A DNA stretch of 64,000 nt from Methylosinus sp. Sm6 (GTDB lineage: Bacteria > Pseudomonadota > Alphaproteobacteria > Rhizobiales > Beijerinckiaceae), in NCBI RefSeq assembly GCF_019802345.1, contig NZ_JAINDZ010000026.1:1-64000 (forward strand), written 5' to 3'. Below the pieces are notes generated by a model. The model did no database searches, was not told where the DNA came from, and saw only the letters and a program-made list of their open reading frames with translations. The position numbers and the translations under genes were made by a program. This document shows positions 39,891-47,701 of this stretch, in pieces. How positions within the stretch are numbered: position 1 is the stretch's first letter; each line of letters starts with the position of its first letter.

Positions 39891-40259
39891 ATGGATATCC
39901 ACATTCCGAAATCGTTTCAGCGCGAAGCGAAGAAGGCGGGAATTTCCGATGAAGATTGCCGAGCCGTTATCGAAAAGGCAGAGCGCGGGCTGATCGATGC
40001 GGATCTTGGTGGGAGACTGATCAAACAGAGGATCCCGCGGGGTGCTCTGAGTGCCGCGAGAGGGTCGCGCGCGGTCGTCTTCTACAGGAGGGGGAAGCTC
40101 GCCGTGTTCCTGCACCTGTTCTCCAAAAGCGCAAAGGCGAATCTGACGGATTCGGAATCAGCGGAGTATCTCGAATTGGCGCGGTTCTTGGACCGGCTGA
40201 CGGATGCAGAGCTGCACGCACTCGGCGAGCAACGAGGATGGCGAAAGATCGAGCTATGA
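39891..40259 (+). CDS. RelE/HigB-like toxin
   Basis: A 122-residue protein that resembles the larger RelE/ParE-fold toxins of HigB2 type (DUF4258/phage-derived Gp49-like group is another option). Conserved features are FQREAKKAGI near the N-terminus, LIKQRIPRGALSAARGSRAVVFYRRGKLAVFLHLFSKSAKANLT in the centre (basic residues and the strand that normally faces the ribosome or partner), and the C-terminal LELARFL. Its stop overlaps the antitoxin start by 4 bases (ATGA), the toxin-first order of HigBA systems. Probably an mRNA-cleaving or ribosome-linked growth inhibitor. Confidence 0.86.
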   Translation: MDIHIPKSFQREAKKAGISDEDCRAVIEKAERGLIDADLGGRLIKQRIPRGALSAARGSRAVVFYRRGKLAVFLHLFSKSAKANLTDSESAEYLELARFLDRLTDAELHALGEQRGWRKIEL

Positions 40260-40576
40260 CAAATAAGAGCTATCGGAGCGATGCGCTCCGATCTCTTCAC
40301 GAGATCGCCGAGGACCTGCATGCGGTCGGCGCGATCGACAAGGCGACCATGCGGCGGTTCGACGTGAGCTGCCTGACGCCGGCCGAGCCGCTGTCGCCCG
40401 AGGCCATCAAGAAAATCCGCGAAAAAGCCAATATGAGTCAGGCGACTTTCGCCTTGGCGCTGAATGTGAGCAAGATTCTCGTCAGCAAATGGGAGCGCGG
40501 CGAGACGCGGCCGAGCGGCCCCTCGCTGAAGCTGCTCGCCCTCGCCGATCGCAAGGGCATCGAAGCGATCCTATGA
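40256..40576 (+). CDS. HigA-like XRE antitoxin
   Basis: A 106-residue protein. The N-terminal 50 residues (DALRSLHEIAEDLHAVGAID) likely bind the toxin; residues 58-106 are an XRE helix-turn-helix (IKKIREKANMSQATFALALNVSKILVSKWERGETRPSGPSLKLL). Antitoxins of this type neutralise the toxin and repress their own promoter. Translation is coupled to the toxin by the ATGA overlap. It converges with the thioesterase gene 16 bases away. Confidence 0.89.
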   Translation: MTNKSYRSDALRSLHEIAEDLHAVGAIDKATMRRFDVSCLTPAEPLSPEAIKKIREKANMSQATFALALNVSKILVSKWERGETRPSGPSLKLLALADRKGIEAIL

Positions 40577-40592
40577 GCGCTCTGCCCGCGCC

Positions 40593-41081
40593 TTATTCCG
40601 GCTCCCTCGACGACTCCGCTCCGATGACGAGACAGGTCGTCGTCGAATGGGCGAGCAGCCGGCCGCGCTCGTCGGTCAGACGCCCCTCTGCCGTCGCCAT
40701 CCGGCGCCCGAGGTGAAGGATCTTGCCTTCCGCCCGCACGTCGCCGGTTGCGGCGGTGATGGCGCGGACGAAATTCACCTTCAGCTCGAGGGTCGTGTAA
40801 CTCCAGCCGGCCTCCAGCATGGAATGGACGGCGCAGGCCATGCAGGAGTCGAGCAGCGTCGCCGCATAGCCGCCATGCACCGAGCCGATCGGATTGTAAT
40901 GGCGGGCGTCCGGCGTTCCGGTGAAGACGACGCGACCGCGCTCCAGTTCGCTCGGAGCGAAGCCGAGCAGCGTGGTGATCGGCGGCGGGGGAATGCGGCC
41001 GTCCGCCAGCGCGCGAAGAAACTCCATTCCGTCGAGTGCGCGCGCCTTATTTAGAGCGTCGGGAAGCGATGTGTCGGTCAC
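40593..41081 (-). CDS. PaaI-type hotdog thioesterase
   Basis: A 162-residue acyl-CoA thioesterase-like protein. The hotdog signature HYNPIGSVHGGYAATLLDSCMACAVHSML holds the conserved HGG with the downstream Asp/Ser, and YTTLELKVNFVRAI and GRRMATAEGRLTDERGRLLAHSTTTCLV are typical of the PaaI group. The substrate is unknown. It lies 12 bases downstream of the NmrA-like gene on the same strand, so the pair is likely an operon under the HxlR operator. Confidence 0.89.
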   Translation of the reverse strand: MTDTSLPDALNKARALDGMEFLRALADGRIPPPPITTLLGFAPSELERGRVVFTGTPDARHYNPIGSVHGGYAATLLDSCMACAVHSMLEAGWSYTTLELKVNFVRAITAATGDVRAEGKILHLGRRMATAEGRLTDERGRLLAHSTTTCLVIGAESSREPE

Positions 41082-41093
41082 GAAAAGCGCCTT

Positions 41094-42026
41094 TCATGAT
41101 GAAGCGACGGAGGACGCCGGAGCGGCGGCGGTGAAATCGGCGGCATGCGCCTGTGCGAATGCGGCGGCGCTCTGCGCCGGTCGCGACGTCAGCCGTGAGA
41201 CGAGATCATTTACGCGCCCGATGACGCGGCCGGACGAAAAGACCCGCCCGAGCACGCCGACATGAGCGCGCAATTGCGCATTCTCCCCGAGAATGGGGGC
41301 GACATGGGCGAGCCAATCGGCGAGCGGCGTCGCCTCATAGCGAATTGGACGGCCGAGCGACGCGCTCATGGCCTCGGCGATCTCTTTGATCGAGAGAATG
41401 GCGTCGCCCGTCACGTCAAAGGTCCGTCCCGCATGGGCGCTGGGCTCCGCCAGCATCGCCGCGGCGACCGCGGCCACATCGCGCGCCCCGACCCAGGCGA
41501 GCGCGGCGTCGCCCTCGCCGAAGGGCAGGAGGATCCGATCGTCCTCACGAATGTCTCTGGCGCAGAAGCGGAGCAGATTCTCGAAAAAGAAGCCGGCGCG
41601 CAAATGAATTGAACTCATGTCGGCCCAATCGAGCACGCGCTCGGCGAGCCAATGGTCCCGGCACACCGGGCTCGGATGATCGGGCGCCGCCATCATGATC
41701 GAGAGATCGACGATCGTCCTCGTCCCGGCCTCGCGCGTGGCCGCGCCGAGGGTGGCTGCCGCCTGCAGCAGGCCGGGGGCGAGCGGGTAGCAGAAAAACA
41801 CGCCATCGACGCCGTCCAAGGCGCGGCGCATGTCGTCGAGCCGCGTGAGATCGCCGATGACGATTTCGGCGCCGAGCGCGCGCAGGCGTTCCGACCGCTC
41901 GTCGGCGACGCGCGCCAAGGCGCGCACGGGGATGGCGCGGGCGATCAGCTCCTCGATCAAAAAACGGCCGGTCCCGCCATGGGTTCCGGCCGCGCCGGTG
42001 ACCAGAACCTGTCCACGTCGCACCAT
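41094..42026 (-). CDS. NmrA-like NAD(P)-binding protein (quinone reductase-like)
   Basis: A 310-residue atypical short-chain dehydrogenase. The N-terminal dinucleotide motif is VTGAAGTHGGTGRFLIEELIARAIPVRALAR, followed by LGAEIVIGDLTRLDDMRRALDGVDGVFF. The typical YxxxK catalytic pair is not obvious, as in NmrA/HSCARG and QOR2-like members that sense NAD(P) or reduce quinones. GGGGAGG precedes the ATG. It is transcribed away from an HxlR-type regulator across 85 bases holding a long palindrome, a common arrangement for quinone or electrophile stress genes. Confidence 0.86.
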   Translation of the reverse strand: MVRRGQVLVTGAAGTHGGTGRFLIEELIARAIPVRALARVADERSERLRALGAEIVIGDLTRLDDMRRALDGVDGVFFCYPLAPGLLQAAATLGAATREAGTRTIVDLSIMMAAPDHPSPVCRDHWLAERVLDWADMSSIHLRAGFFFENLLRFCARDIREDDRILLPFGEGDAALAWVGARDVAAVAAAMLAEPSAHAGRTFDVTGDAILSIKEIAEAMSASLGRPIRYEATPLADWLAHVAPILGENAQLRAHVGVLGRVFSSGRVIGRVNDLVSRLTSRPAQSAAAFAQAHAADFTAAAPASSVASS

Positions 42027-42043
42027 CGACGCCTCCCCGAATA

Positions 42044-42095
42044 ATTTGGTTCTCTTATGCAACCAAATATATTTAGTTGCGTCAAGAGACCAAAT
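42044..42095. promoter_or_regulatory. HxlR-type operator between divergent genes
   Basis: A 52-base nested palindrome. Outer arms are ATTTGGT and ACCAAAT, next come CTCTT and AAGAG (offset by one base), then GCAAC and GTTGC around AAATATATTT. Promoter pairs overlap it in both directions: TTGGTT-N16-TATATT toward the HxlR gene, and TTGACG on the other strand toward the NmrA-like gene. Binding of the HxlR dimer would control both genes. Confidence 0.65.
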
Positions 42096-42111
42096 ATGAT
42101 GGCGTCGCCAC

Positions 42112-42600
42112 ATGAGACACGCCGAATTCCCCTCGCAGATCTGCTCCATCGCCCGATCGCTCGAAATTCTCGGCGAGTGGTGGACCCTGCTGGTGGTGCG
42201 CGAGGCCTTCTTCGGCGCCCGGCGCTTCGGCGAGTTCGAGGCCAATCTGGGCATCGCCCGCAATGTGCTCAGCGATCGGCTGAGCAAGCTGGTGGAGGCC
42301 GGCGTATTGGACCGCGAGCCGGAGCCGGGGCGGGGCAATCCCGTGGCCTATCGCCTGACGGAGAAGGGCCGCGAGCTGCTGCCGGTGCTGGTGGCGCTGA
42401 TGCAATGGGGCGATCGCTGGATCAACAGCGGGCGCGAGCCGGTGACGCTCGTCGAGCGCGAGACCGGGAAGGAGATCGCTCCGCTCGAGGTGGCCTCGCG
42501 AGAGGGACGACCTCTCCGCGCGCGGGATCTCGTCGTGACGCCCGGCCCCGGAGCCGACGCCGTGGTCGAGCGCCGCTTCGGCGGAGGGAAGACAGAATGA
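42112..42600 (+). CDS. HxlR-family transcriptional regulator
   Basis: A 162-residue winged-helix regulator. The HxlR signature is complete: the N-terminal Cys (QICSIARSLEILGEWWTLLVVREAFFG), RRFGEFEANLGIARNVLSDRLSKLVEAGVL, then a wing with AYRLTEKGRELLPVLVALMQWGDRW. The conserved Cys at residue 11 is the thiol used by quinone- and aldehyde-sensing members. The C-terminal 45 residues extend past the family core. Its stop overlaps the next gene start (ATGA), so it is co-translated with a DUF2867 protein. Confidence 0.93.
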   Translation: MRHAEFPSQICSIARSLEILGEWWTLLVVREAFFGARRFGEFEANLGIARNVLSDRLSKLVEAGVLDREPEPGRGNPVAYRLTEKGRELLPVLVALMQWGDRWINSGREPVTLVERETGKEIAPLEVASREGRPLRARDLVVTPGPGADAVVERRFGGGKTE

Positions 42601-43097
42601 CGACGCCCGTTTTTGCGACGCATCCGCCGGCCGAGAGCCTGTTGCGCGCAGCCTTCGACTCGGCGGATTTTTGCGACTCCTACACGGCGCCGCTGATCGA
42701 CGCGGAGGCGACGCCGGCCGAGATTTTTCTGCGCATCGCCCGCGCGACCCCGGATTGGGTCTCCCGGCTGATGGCGATCCGCAACGCGCTCGCCCGGCGC
42801 ATCGGCCTGCGCGATGTCGGCGCCATGAGGGATGCGACGGAGCGCCCGGCCATCGCCTATCGCATCGGCGACCGCATGGGCATTTTCGACGTGAGCGCGA
42901 TCGACGAGCGCGAGCTCGTTCTCGGAATCGACGACAGCCATCTCGACGTGCGCGTGTCCGTGCTGAAGGACGACGCACGCTACACCGTGACGACCGTCGT
43001 CCACATCAAGAATTGGATCGGCCGCTCGTATATGGCGCCGGTCGGACGAATCCATCCGCTGGTGGTGCGCGCCATGATGCGCCGCGCCGCGCCGTGA
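42597..43097 (+). CDS. DUF2867 family protein
   Basis: A 166-residue soluble protein: FDSADFCDSYTAPLIDAEATPAEIFLRIARATPDWVSRLMAIRNALARRIGL, then IAYRIGDRMGIFDVSAIDERELVLGIDDSHLDVRVSVLK and a C-terminal VVHIKNWIGRSYMAPVGRIHPLVVRAMMRR. The predicted fold is like the START/SRPBCC-type DUF2867 proteins often next to NmrA-like oxidoreductases, suggesting handling of a hydrophobic ligand. Translationally coupled to the HxlR gene, so it shares its regulation. Exact function unknown. Confidence 0.77.
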   Translation: MTTPVFATHPPAESLLRAAFDSADFCDSYTAPLIDAEATPAEIFLRIARATPDWVSRLMAIRNALARRIGLRDVGAMRDATERPAIAYRIGDRMGIFDVSAIDERELVLGIDDSHLDVRVSVLKDDARYTVTTVVHIKNWIGRSYMAPVGRIHPLVVRAMMRRAAP

Positions 43098-43139
43098 TCG
43101 CACCGGGCGCGCATCGAAAATCGGCGAGCGCCCCGCCGC

Positions 43140-44387
43140 TCACATGCCGCCCAGATATTCCGCCACCGCGAAAATATCCTTGTCGCCGCGGCCGCATAAA
43201 TTCATCACCATCAGATGGTCGCGCGGCTTTTGCGGCGCGAGATCGATGACCTTGGCCAGCGCATGCGAGGGCTCGAGCGCCGGGATGATGCCCTCGAGCT
43301 TGGAGCAGAGCTGGAAGGCGGCGAGCGCTTGCCTGTCGGTGGCCGAGAGATAGGTCACGCGGCCGATGTCGCGCAGCCAGGAATGTTCCGGGCCGATGCC
43401 GGGATAATCGAGGCCGGCGGAGATCGAATGGCCTTCGAGAATCTGGCCGTCGTCGTCCATCAGGAGATAGGTGCGATTGCCGTGCAGCACGCCGGGCCGT
43501 CCGCCGGCGAGCGAGGCGGCGTGGCCGTTCTCGACATCGAGCCCATGGCCCGCCGCCTCGACGCCGTAAATCTCGACCGAGGCGTCGTCGAGGAAAGGGT
43601 GGAACAGGCCGATGGCGTTGGAGCCGCCGCCGATGCAGGCGACGAGCGAATCGGGGAGCCGCCCCTCCGCCTCGAGCATCTGCGCTTTCGCTTCATTACC
43701 GATCACCGATTGGAAATCGCGCACCATGGCGGGATAGGGATGCGGGCCGGCCGCCGTGCCGATGCAATAGAAGGTGTTTGCGACATTGGTGACCCAGTCG
43801 CGCAGCGCCTCGTTCATCGCATCCTTGAGCGTGCGCGCGCCGGACTGCACCGGCCGCACTTCGGCGCCGAGCATCTTCATGCGGAAGACATTCGGCTTCT
43901 GCCGCTCGACATCGACCGCGCCCATGTAGACGACACATTCGAGCCCGAAGCGCGCGCAGGCGGTGGCGGTGGCGACGCCGTGCTGGCCGGCGCCCGTTTC
44001 GGCGATGATGCGCTTCTTGCCCATGCGCCGCGCGAGCAGGATCTGGCCCAGCACATTGTTGATCTTATGCGCGCCGGTGTGGTTCAGCTCGTCGCGCTTG
44101 AAATAGATCTTGGCGCCGCCGTCGCCGCCCTGCTCGGCCGCCAGCGCCCGCAGATGCTCGGTCATGCGCTCGGCGTAATAGAGCGGGCTCGGCCGGCCGA
44201 CATAATGCTTCAGCAGGCTGTCGAGCTCGGACTGATAGGCCGGATCGGCCTTGGCATGCGCATAGGCGCGCTCGAGGTCGAGAATCAGCGGCATCAACGT
44301 CTCGGCGACGAAGCGCCCGCCGAACAGGCCGAAGCGGCCGTTCTCGTCCGGTCCGTTGCGGAAGGAGTTTAAGGCCTGCTGATTCAT
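43140..44387 (-). CDS. trpB: Tryptophan synthase beta chain
   Basis: A 415-residue PLP enzyme that joins indole and serine in the last step of tryptophan synthesis. The PLP lysine is in [15 protein letters not shown], the phosphate-binding loop is [12 protein letters not shown], and [12 protein letters not shown] is intact. The ATG before [16 protein letters not shown] is chosen, as the family core starts soon after; an upstream in-frame start would add an Arg-rich stretch. trpA is not in the window (trpF-x-trpB then end). DUF29 lies between trpF and trpB. Confidence 0.97.
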   Translation of the reverse strand: MNQQALNSFRNGPDENGRFGLFGGRFVAETLMPLILDLERAYAHAKADPAYQSELDSLLKHYVGRPSPLYYAERMTEHLRALAAEQGGDGGAKIYFKRDELNHTGAHKINNVLGQILLARRMGKKRIIAETGAGQHGVATATACARFGLECVVYMGAVDVERQKPNVFRMKMLGAEVRPVQSGARTLKDAMNEALRDWVTNVANTFYCIGTAAGPHPYPAMVRDFQSVIGNEAKAQMLEAEGRLPDSLVACIGGGSNAIGLFHPFLDDASVEIYGVEAAGHGLDVENGHAASLAGGRPGVLHGNRTYLLMDDDGQILEGHSISAGLDYPGIGPEHSWLRDIGRVTYLSATDRQALAAFQLCSKLEGIIPALEPSHALAKVIDLAPQKPRDHLMVMNLCGRGDKDIFAVAEYLGGM

Positions 44388-44467
44388 CGCGCGTCCTCGC
44401 CGGTCGTCTTGCGAGGCTGTCTTAGACCCTCCGTCGCCGCGATGAAAGCGGGGCGCGGGCGTTCTCG

Positions 44468-44908
44468 TCACGCCTCCGGCCAGAAGCGCTCGTCCATGAT
44501 TTCGTCGAACGACCAGGGACAGATCGAGGGAAACGTCTCTTCGGCCAGATTGGTCTCGACCGCCGCTTTGCGGCGGGCGTAGCGGTAGGCCGATGCCAGC
44601 GCGGGGTCGAGCAGAGACTTAAGGCTCGGATTGTCGGCGAGATGATCGACGATCTCGTCCCGCGAATTCGCGATGGAGAGACGCCGGGAGTTTCCTCGGC
44701 CGACGGGCTGATGCCGCCATTTCAGCAGATGCAGCAGCAGCACGGTCAGCCGACTGACGAGCTCGCGCTTCTCGGTCCGGCCCATGCTCTCGATCTCCTC
44801 GGCGATATGAGCGATGTCGGCGCGGCCGAGGTCGCCGGCGCGCAGCAGAGCGGCCTGCTCCTTCGCCCAGGCATAGAAGTCCTTGTCGTAGAGGCAAGAC
44901 CCCGTCAT
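44468..44908 (-). CDS. DUF29 family protein
   Basis: A 146-residue protein with the DUF29 pattern: [59 protein letters not shown], then a region ending with [19 protein letters not shown]. Members are numerous in cyanobacteria and proteobacteria, with no assigned function. The start was set by a strong GGAGGAGG before MTGSC; an in-frame ATG 16 codons earlier is also possible. It is inserted between trpF and trpB on the same strand, which is unusual for this otherwise conserved pair. Confidence 0.86.
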   Translation of the reverse strand: MTGSCLYDKDFYAWAKEQAALLRAGDLGRADIAHIAEEIESMGRTEKRELVSRLTVLLLHLLKWRHQPVGRGNSRRLSIANSRDEIVDHLADNPSLKSLLDPALASAYRYARRKAAVETNLAEETFPSICPWSFDEIMDERFWPEA

Positions 44909-44960
44909 CGCCGCCTCCTCCTCGCGCGAGAGCCGCAGGTCAGCTGTATTTTTCATCCTC

Positions 44961-45629
44961 TCATATCGCGCCCGCCATGTCGAAATCACCGCTGCGCCTC
45001 CGCGCCGCCGCGACGAAAGCCGCGATCTTCCCCGCGTCCTTGACGCCGCGCGCGCTTTCGACGCCGGACGACACATCGGCCGCCGGCGCGCCGGTCGCCC
45101 GCAGCGCCTCGGCCACATTGGCGGGATCGAGGCCGCCCGACAGCATCCAATCGCCGGCATGGCCGCGCAGCAGCTCCCAGTCGAAACGAACGCCCGCGCC
45201 GCCGGGGACCGCCGCGTCCGGCGCGGGCTTGGCGTCGAAGAGCAGACTGTCGGCCGCGTCGCGATAGGCTTGCGCCGCGGCCACATCGGCGGCGGTCGCG
45301 ACGCCGATCGCCTTGATGACCGGCAGGCCGAAGCGCGCCCGCACCGCGCCGACGCGCTCCGGCGTCTCGCTCCCGTGCAATTGCAGAAGGTCCGGCCGCA
45401 GCGCCTCGACCATGGCGTCGAGATCGGCGTCGGAGGCGTCGACGCTGAGTGCGACCTTGCGGATGCGGCCCCGCGCGACCGCGCCGAGAGCGCGCGCCGT
45501 CTCCAGCGAAATATGGCGCGGGCTCTTTTCGAAGAAGACGAAGCCCGCCATATCCGCGCCCGCGGCGATCGTCGCCTCGAGCGTCGGCAAAGTGGAAAGG
45601 CCGCAGATCTTGACGCGGATGTCGGACAA
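44961..45629 (-). CDS. trpF: Phosphoribosylanthranilate isomerase
   Basis: A 222-residue TIM-barrel isomerase, third step of the tryptophan branch. The N-terminal VKICGLSTLPTLEATIAAGADMAGFVFFEKSPRHIS carries the catalytic Cys; the catalytic Asp is in KVALSVDASD at the expected place; LLQLHGSETPERV, LLFDAK and WMLSGGLDPANVAEAL are the phosphate-binding and core strands. ADVSSGVESARGVKD completes the signature. The length is normal. Confidence 0.96.
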   Translation of the reverse strand: MSDIRVKICGLSTLPTLEATIAAGADMAGFVFFEKSPRHISLETARALGAVARGRIRKVALSVDASDADLDAMVEALRPDLLQLHGSETPERVGAVRARFGLPVIKAIGVATAADVAAAQAYRDAADSLLFDAKPAPDAAVPGGAGVRFDWELLRGHAGDWMLSGGLDPANVAEALRATGAPAADVSSGVESARGVKDAGKIAAFVAAARRRSGDFDMAGAI

Positions 45630-46022
45630 GCTGATCTCCCGCGCCTTTCGGACGCATGGGCGAATTTCGCCGCCCTTCTACCATGGGGCCGCTGGAGCAT
45701 GAAAAAGCCTCGCGCGGCCGAAGCCGGCGAGGCAAGTCTATTCGGATCGCCACATAAAGCGTCCGCGTGGGACGCAAGATGGAGCGGGCGAGTGGTAACG
45801 CTATGGCGTGTCAGGAAAAACCCCCAATTTCGCGCAAACATGGGGTCCAGCTGCGACCCGTTGTCGCGTCGGTTTCCTGCAGGGCGCGCGAGCGCGCCGT
45901 CCGGCGAGGCGCCGGGACGGGTCGAGCGACCCGGATCGGGGAAGAAGTTGGGTGGGAGCGGCCCGGCGGGGGCGCCGACATGCCGCGGCGTCGGGTCCGG
46001 CGCCGGCCGTCGATGCGAGGGC
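45630..46022. other. GC-rich spacer without a gene
   Basis: About 390 bases between trpF and the small membrane-protein gene. I find no open frame with a ribosome binding site and family-like sequence on either strand, and no tRNA. The region includes the trpF promoter area; GGCGAGTGGTAACGCTATGG near 45.79 kb is the only AT-containing stretch. It is otherwise unremarkable. Confidence 0.4.
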
Positions 46023-46043
46023 CCCGGAGGCGCTGCCTCCGGG
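46023..46043 (-). terminator. Hairpin after the small membrane-protein gene
   Basis: A perfect 9-bp stem CCCGGAGGC / GCCTCCGGG with a 3-base loop lies 20 bases beyond the stop of the minus-strand small gene. It is a probable transcription end, without a long T run. Confidence 0.5.
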
Positions 46044-46062
46044 ACGCCGGGCGAGCGGGCGA

Positions 46063-46230
46063 TCAGTTGATCATGCGGCTCGTCGCGCCGGTGCCGCCAG
46101 TGACATTCGCGCTGTCGGGCGAGAGCCACTCCGGCCCCTTCGACAGCGCGATGGCGACGAAGGCGACGGCGGCCGCGATCCACAATATGGTCTTGCCCAG
46201 ATCGCCGCTGCTGTGAACTTGCAACGCCAT
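46063..46230 (-). CDS. Small single-pass membrane protein, 55 residues
   Basis: A short protein with one hydrophobic helix (TILWIAAAVAFVAIALSKGP) after a polar N-terminus MALQVHSSGDLG, and a Ser/Thr/Gly-rich tail. The start is decided by GGAGGAGAAA just before the ATG. Upstream, the mRNA leader has a 13-bp perfect hairpin and a run of six A. These signs point to strong translation. No family recognised. It is divergent from hpnH but not obviously linked to hopanoid synthesis. Confidence 0.66.
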   Translation of the reverse strand: MALQVHSSGDLGKTILWIAAAVAFVAIALSKGPEWLSPDSANVTGGTGATSRMIN

Positions 46231-46247
46231 TTTCTCCTCCCTTTTTT

Positions 46248-46281
46248 CGGACCGAGCGTCGACGACGAGACGCTCGGTCCG
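46248..46281 (-). promoter_or_regulatory. Leader hairpin of the small membrane-protein gene
   Basis: CGGACCGAGCGTC and GACGCTCGGTCCG pair perfectly over 13 bp with an 8-base loop. On the minus strand it is followed by AAAAAAGGGAGGAGAAAATG, so it sits directly 5' of the ribosome binding site. It could protect the mRNA 5' end or be a divergent binding site; the missing T run on this strand argues against a terminator. Confidence 0.5.
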
Positions 46282-46549
46282 GTGCTTCGCTCCAGGCCGT
46301 GAGACTTCGGCCGAGTCGATCATTGCGGCCCGGGCCCGCGGTGAAACCGCCAGTTTCGATAATGGAAAGGGTCCAGTCCAATCGCTCCCGCGCCTCGGCC
46401 CGCGATGAGCGGCGCCGGTTTGCGCTGCGGAGCTTTCGTGTTAGATCAGAAGAACTTTGAGCGCGCTCGGTCCCGAGGCGTCCAAGCGGCTTCGAAGTCG
46501 CGGCGCCGGCGAGCCATGAGGCGCGGCAGCCTGAGAAGGAACAGCGTTC

Positions 46550-47701
46550 TTGTCCATTCCGCTCCGCTATATTTGGTCGATCGGCGGCTATATCCTTCGC
46601 CAGCATCTCGCCGGCCGGAAGCGCTATCCGCTGGTGCTGATGCTGGAGCCCCTGTTCCGCTGCAATCTCGCCTGCGCCGGCTGCGGCAAGATCGACTATC
46701 CCGATCATATTCTCGACAAGCGCCTCTCGGCGCAGGACTGCCTCGCCTCGGTCGACGAATGCGGCGCGCCGGTCGTCGTCATCGCCGGCGGCGAGCCGCT
46801 GCTGCACAAGGAGCTGCCGCAGATCGTGCAAGGCATCATGGCGCGCAAGAAATTCGCCATCGTCTGCACCAATGCGCTGCTGCTCGCCAAGAAGATCGAT
46901 CAATATGAGCCGAGCCCCTATTTCACTTGGTCGATCCATCTCGACGGCGACGAGGAGATGCACGACCGCGCCGTGAGCCAGAAGGGCGTCTACAAGCGCG
47001 CGGTCGAGGCGATCGCGCTGGCGAAGTCGAAGGGCTTCCGCGTCACCATCAACAGCACCTTCTTCCAGGACGCCGATCCCGAGCGCGTCGCCGATTTCTT
47101 CGACGAGGCGAAGCGCCTCGGCGTCGACGGCATGACCGTGTCGCCCGGCTACGCCTATGAGCGCGCGCCGAACCAGGCGCATTTCTTGAACCGCGCGCGC
47201 ACCAAGGAGCTGTTCCGCGACGTGCTGCGGCGCGGCCGCGGCGGCAAGGCCTGGTCCTTCGTGCAATCGACTTTGTTCCTCGATTTCCTCGCCGGCAATC
47301 AGACCTATCATTGCACGCCCTGGGGCAATCCGGCGCGCACCGTGTTCGGCTGGCAGCGTCCCTGCTACCTGCTCGGCGAGGGCTATGTCCCGACCTTCAA
47401 GCGGCTGATGGAGGAGACCGACTGGGACTCCTATGGCGTCGGCAATTATGAGAAATGCGCCGATTGCATGGTGCATTGCGGCTTCGAGGCGACGGCCGTG
47501 CAGGACGCCGTCGCGCGTCCGTGGAAGGCGGCTCTGGTCGCTCTGCGCGGCGTGCGCACCGAAGGCGATTTTGCGCCGGACATCTCGCTCGAGAAGCAGC
47601 GGCCGGCGCAATATGTCTTCGACGCCAATGTGGCGACGCTGTCAGAGCTCCGGGAGGCCGAGGCTCAGAAGCGGGCCGAGAAGACGCCCACAGCGGCCTA
47701 A
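46550..47701 (+). CDS. hpnH: Hopanoid biosynthesis radical SAM protein HpnH
   Basis: A 383-residue radical SAM enzyme that attaches the 5'-deoxyadenosyl group to diploptene, giving adenosylhopane, the first step of side-chain extension. The cluster motif is CNLACAGCGK (CxxxCxxC). IAGGEPLLHKELPQIV is the SAM-binding GGE motif, and YEKCADCMVHCGFEATAV is the conserved Cys-rich C-terminal part. The start is TTG with GAAGGA upstream; SIPLRYIWSIGGYI matches the family N-terminus. Its last 60 bases overlap the 3' end of the convergent hpnG. Confidence 0.94.
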   Translation: MSIPLRYIWSIGGYILRQHLAGRKRYPLVLMLEPLFRCNLACAGCGKIDYPDHILDKRLSAQDCLASVDECGAPVVVIAGGEPLLHKELPQIVQGIMARKKFAIVCTNALLLAKKIDQYEPSPYFTWSIHLDGDEEMHDRAVSQKGVYKRAVEAIALAKSKGFRVTINSTFFQDADPERVADFFDEAKRLGVDGMTVSPGYAYERAPNQAHFLNRARTKELFRDVLRRGRGGKAWSFVQSTLFLDFLAGNQTYHCTPWGNPARTVFGWQRPCYLLGEGYVPTFKRLMEETDWDSYGVGNYEKCADCMVHCGFEATAVQDAVARPWKAALVALRGVRTEGDFAPDISLEKQRPAQYVFDANVATLSELREAEAQKRAEKTPTAA

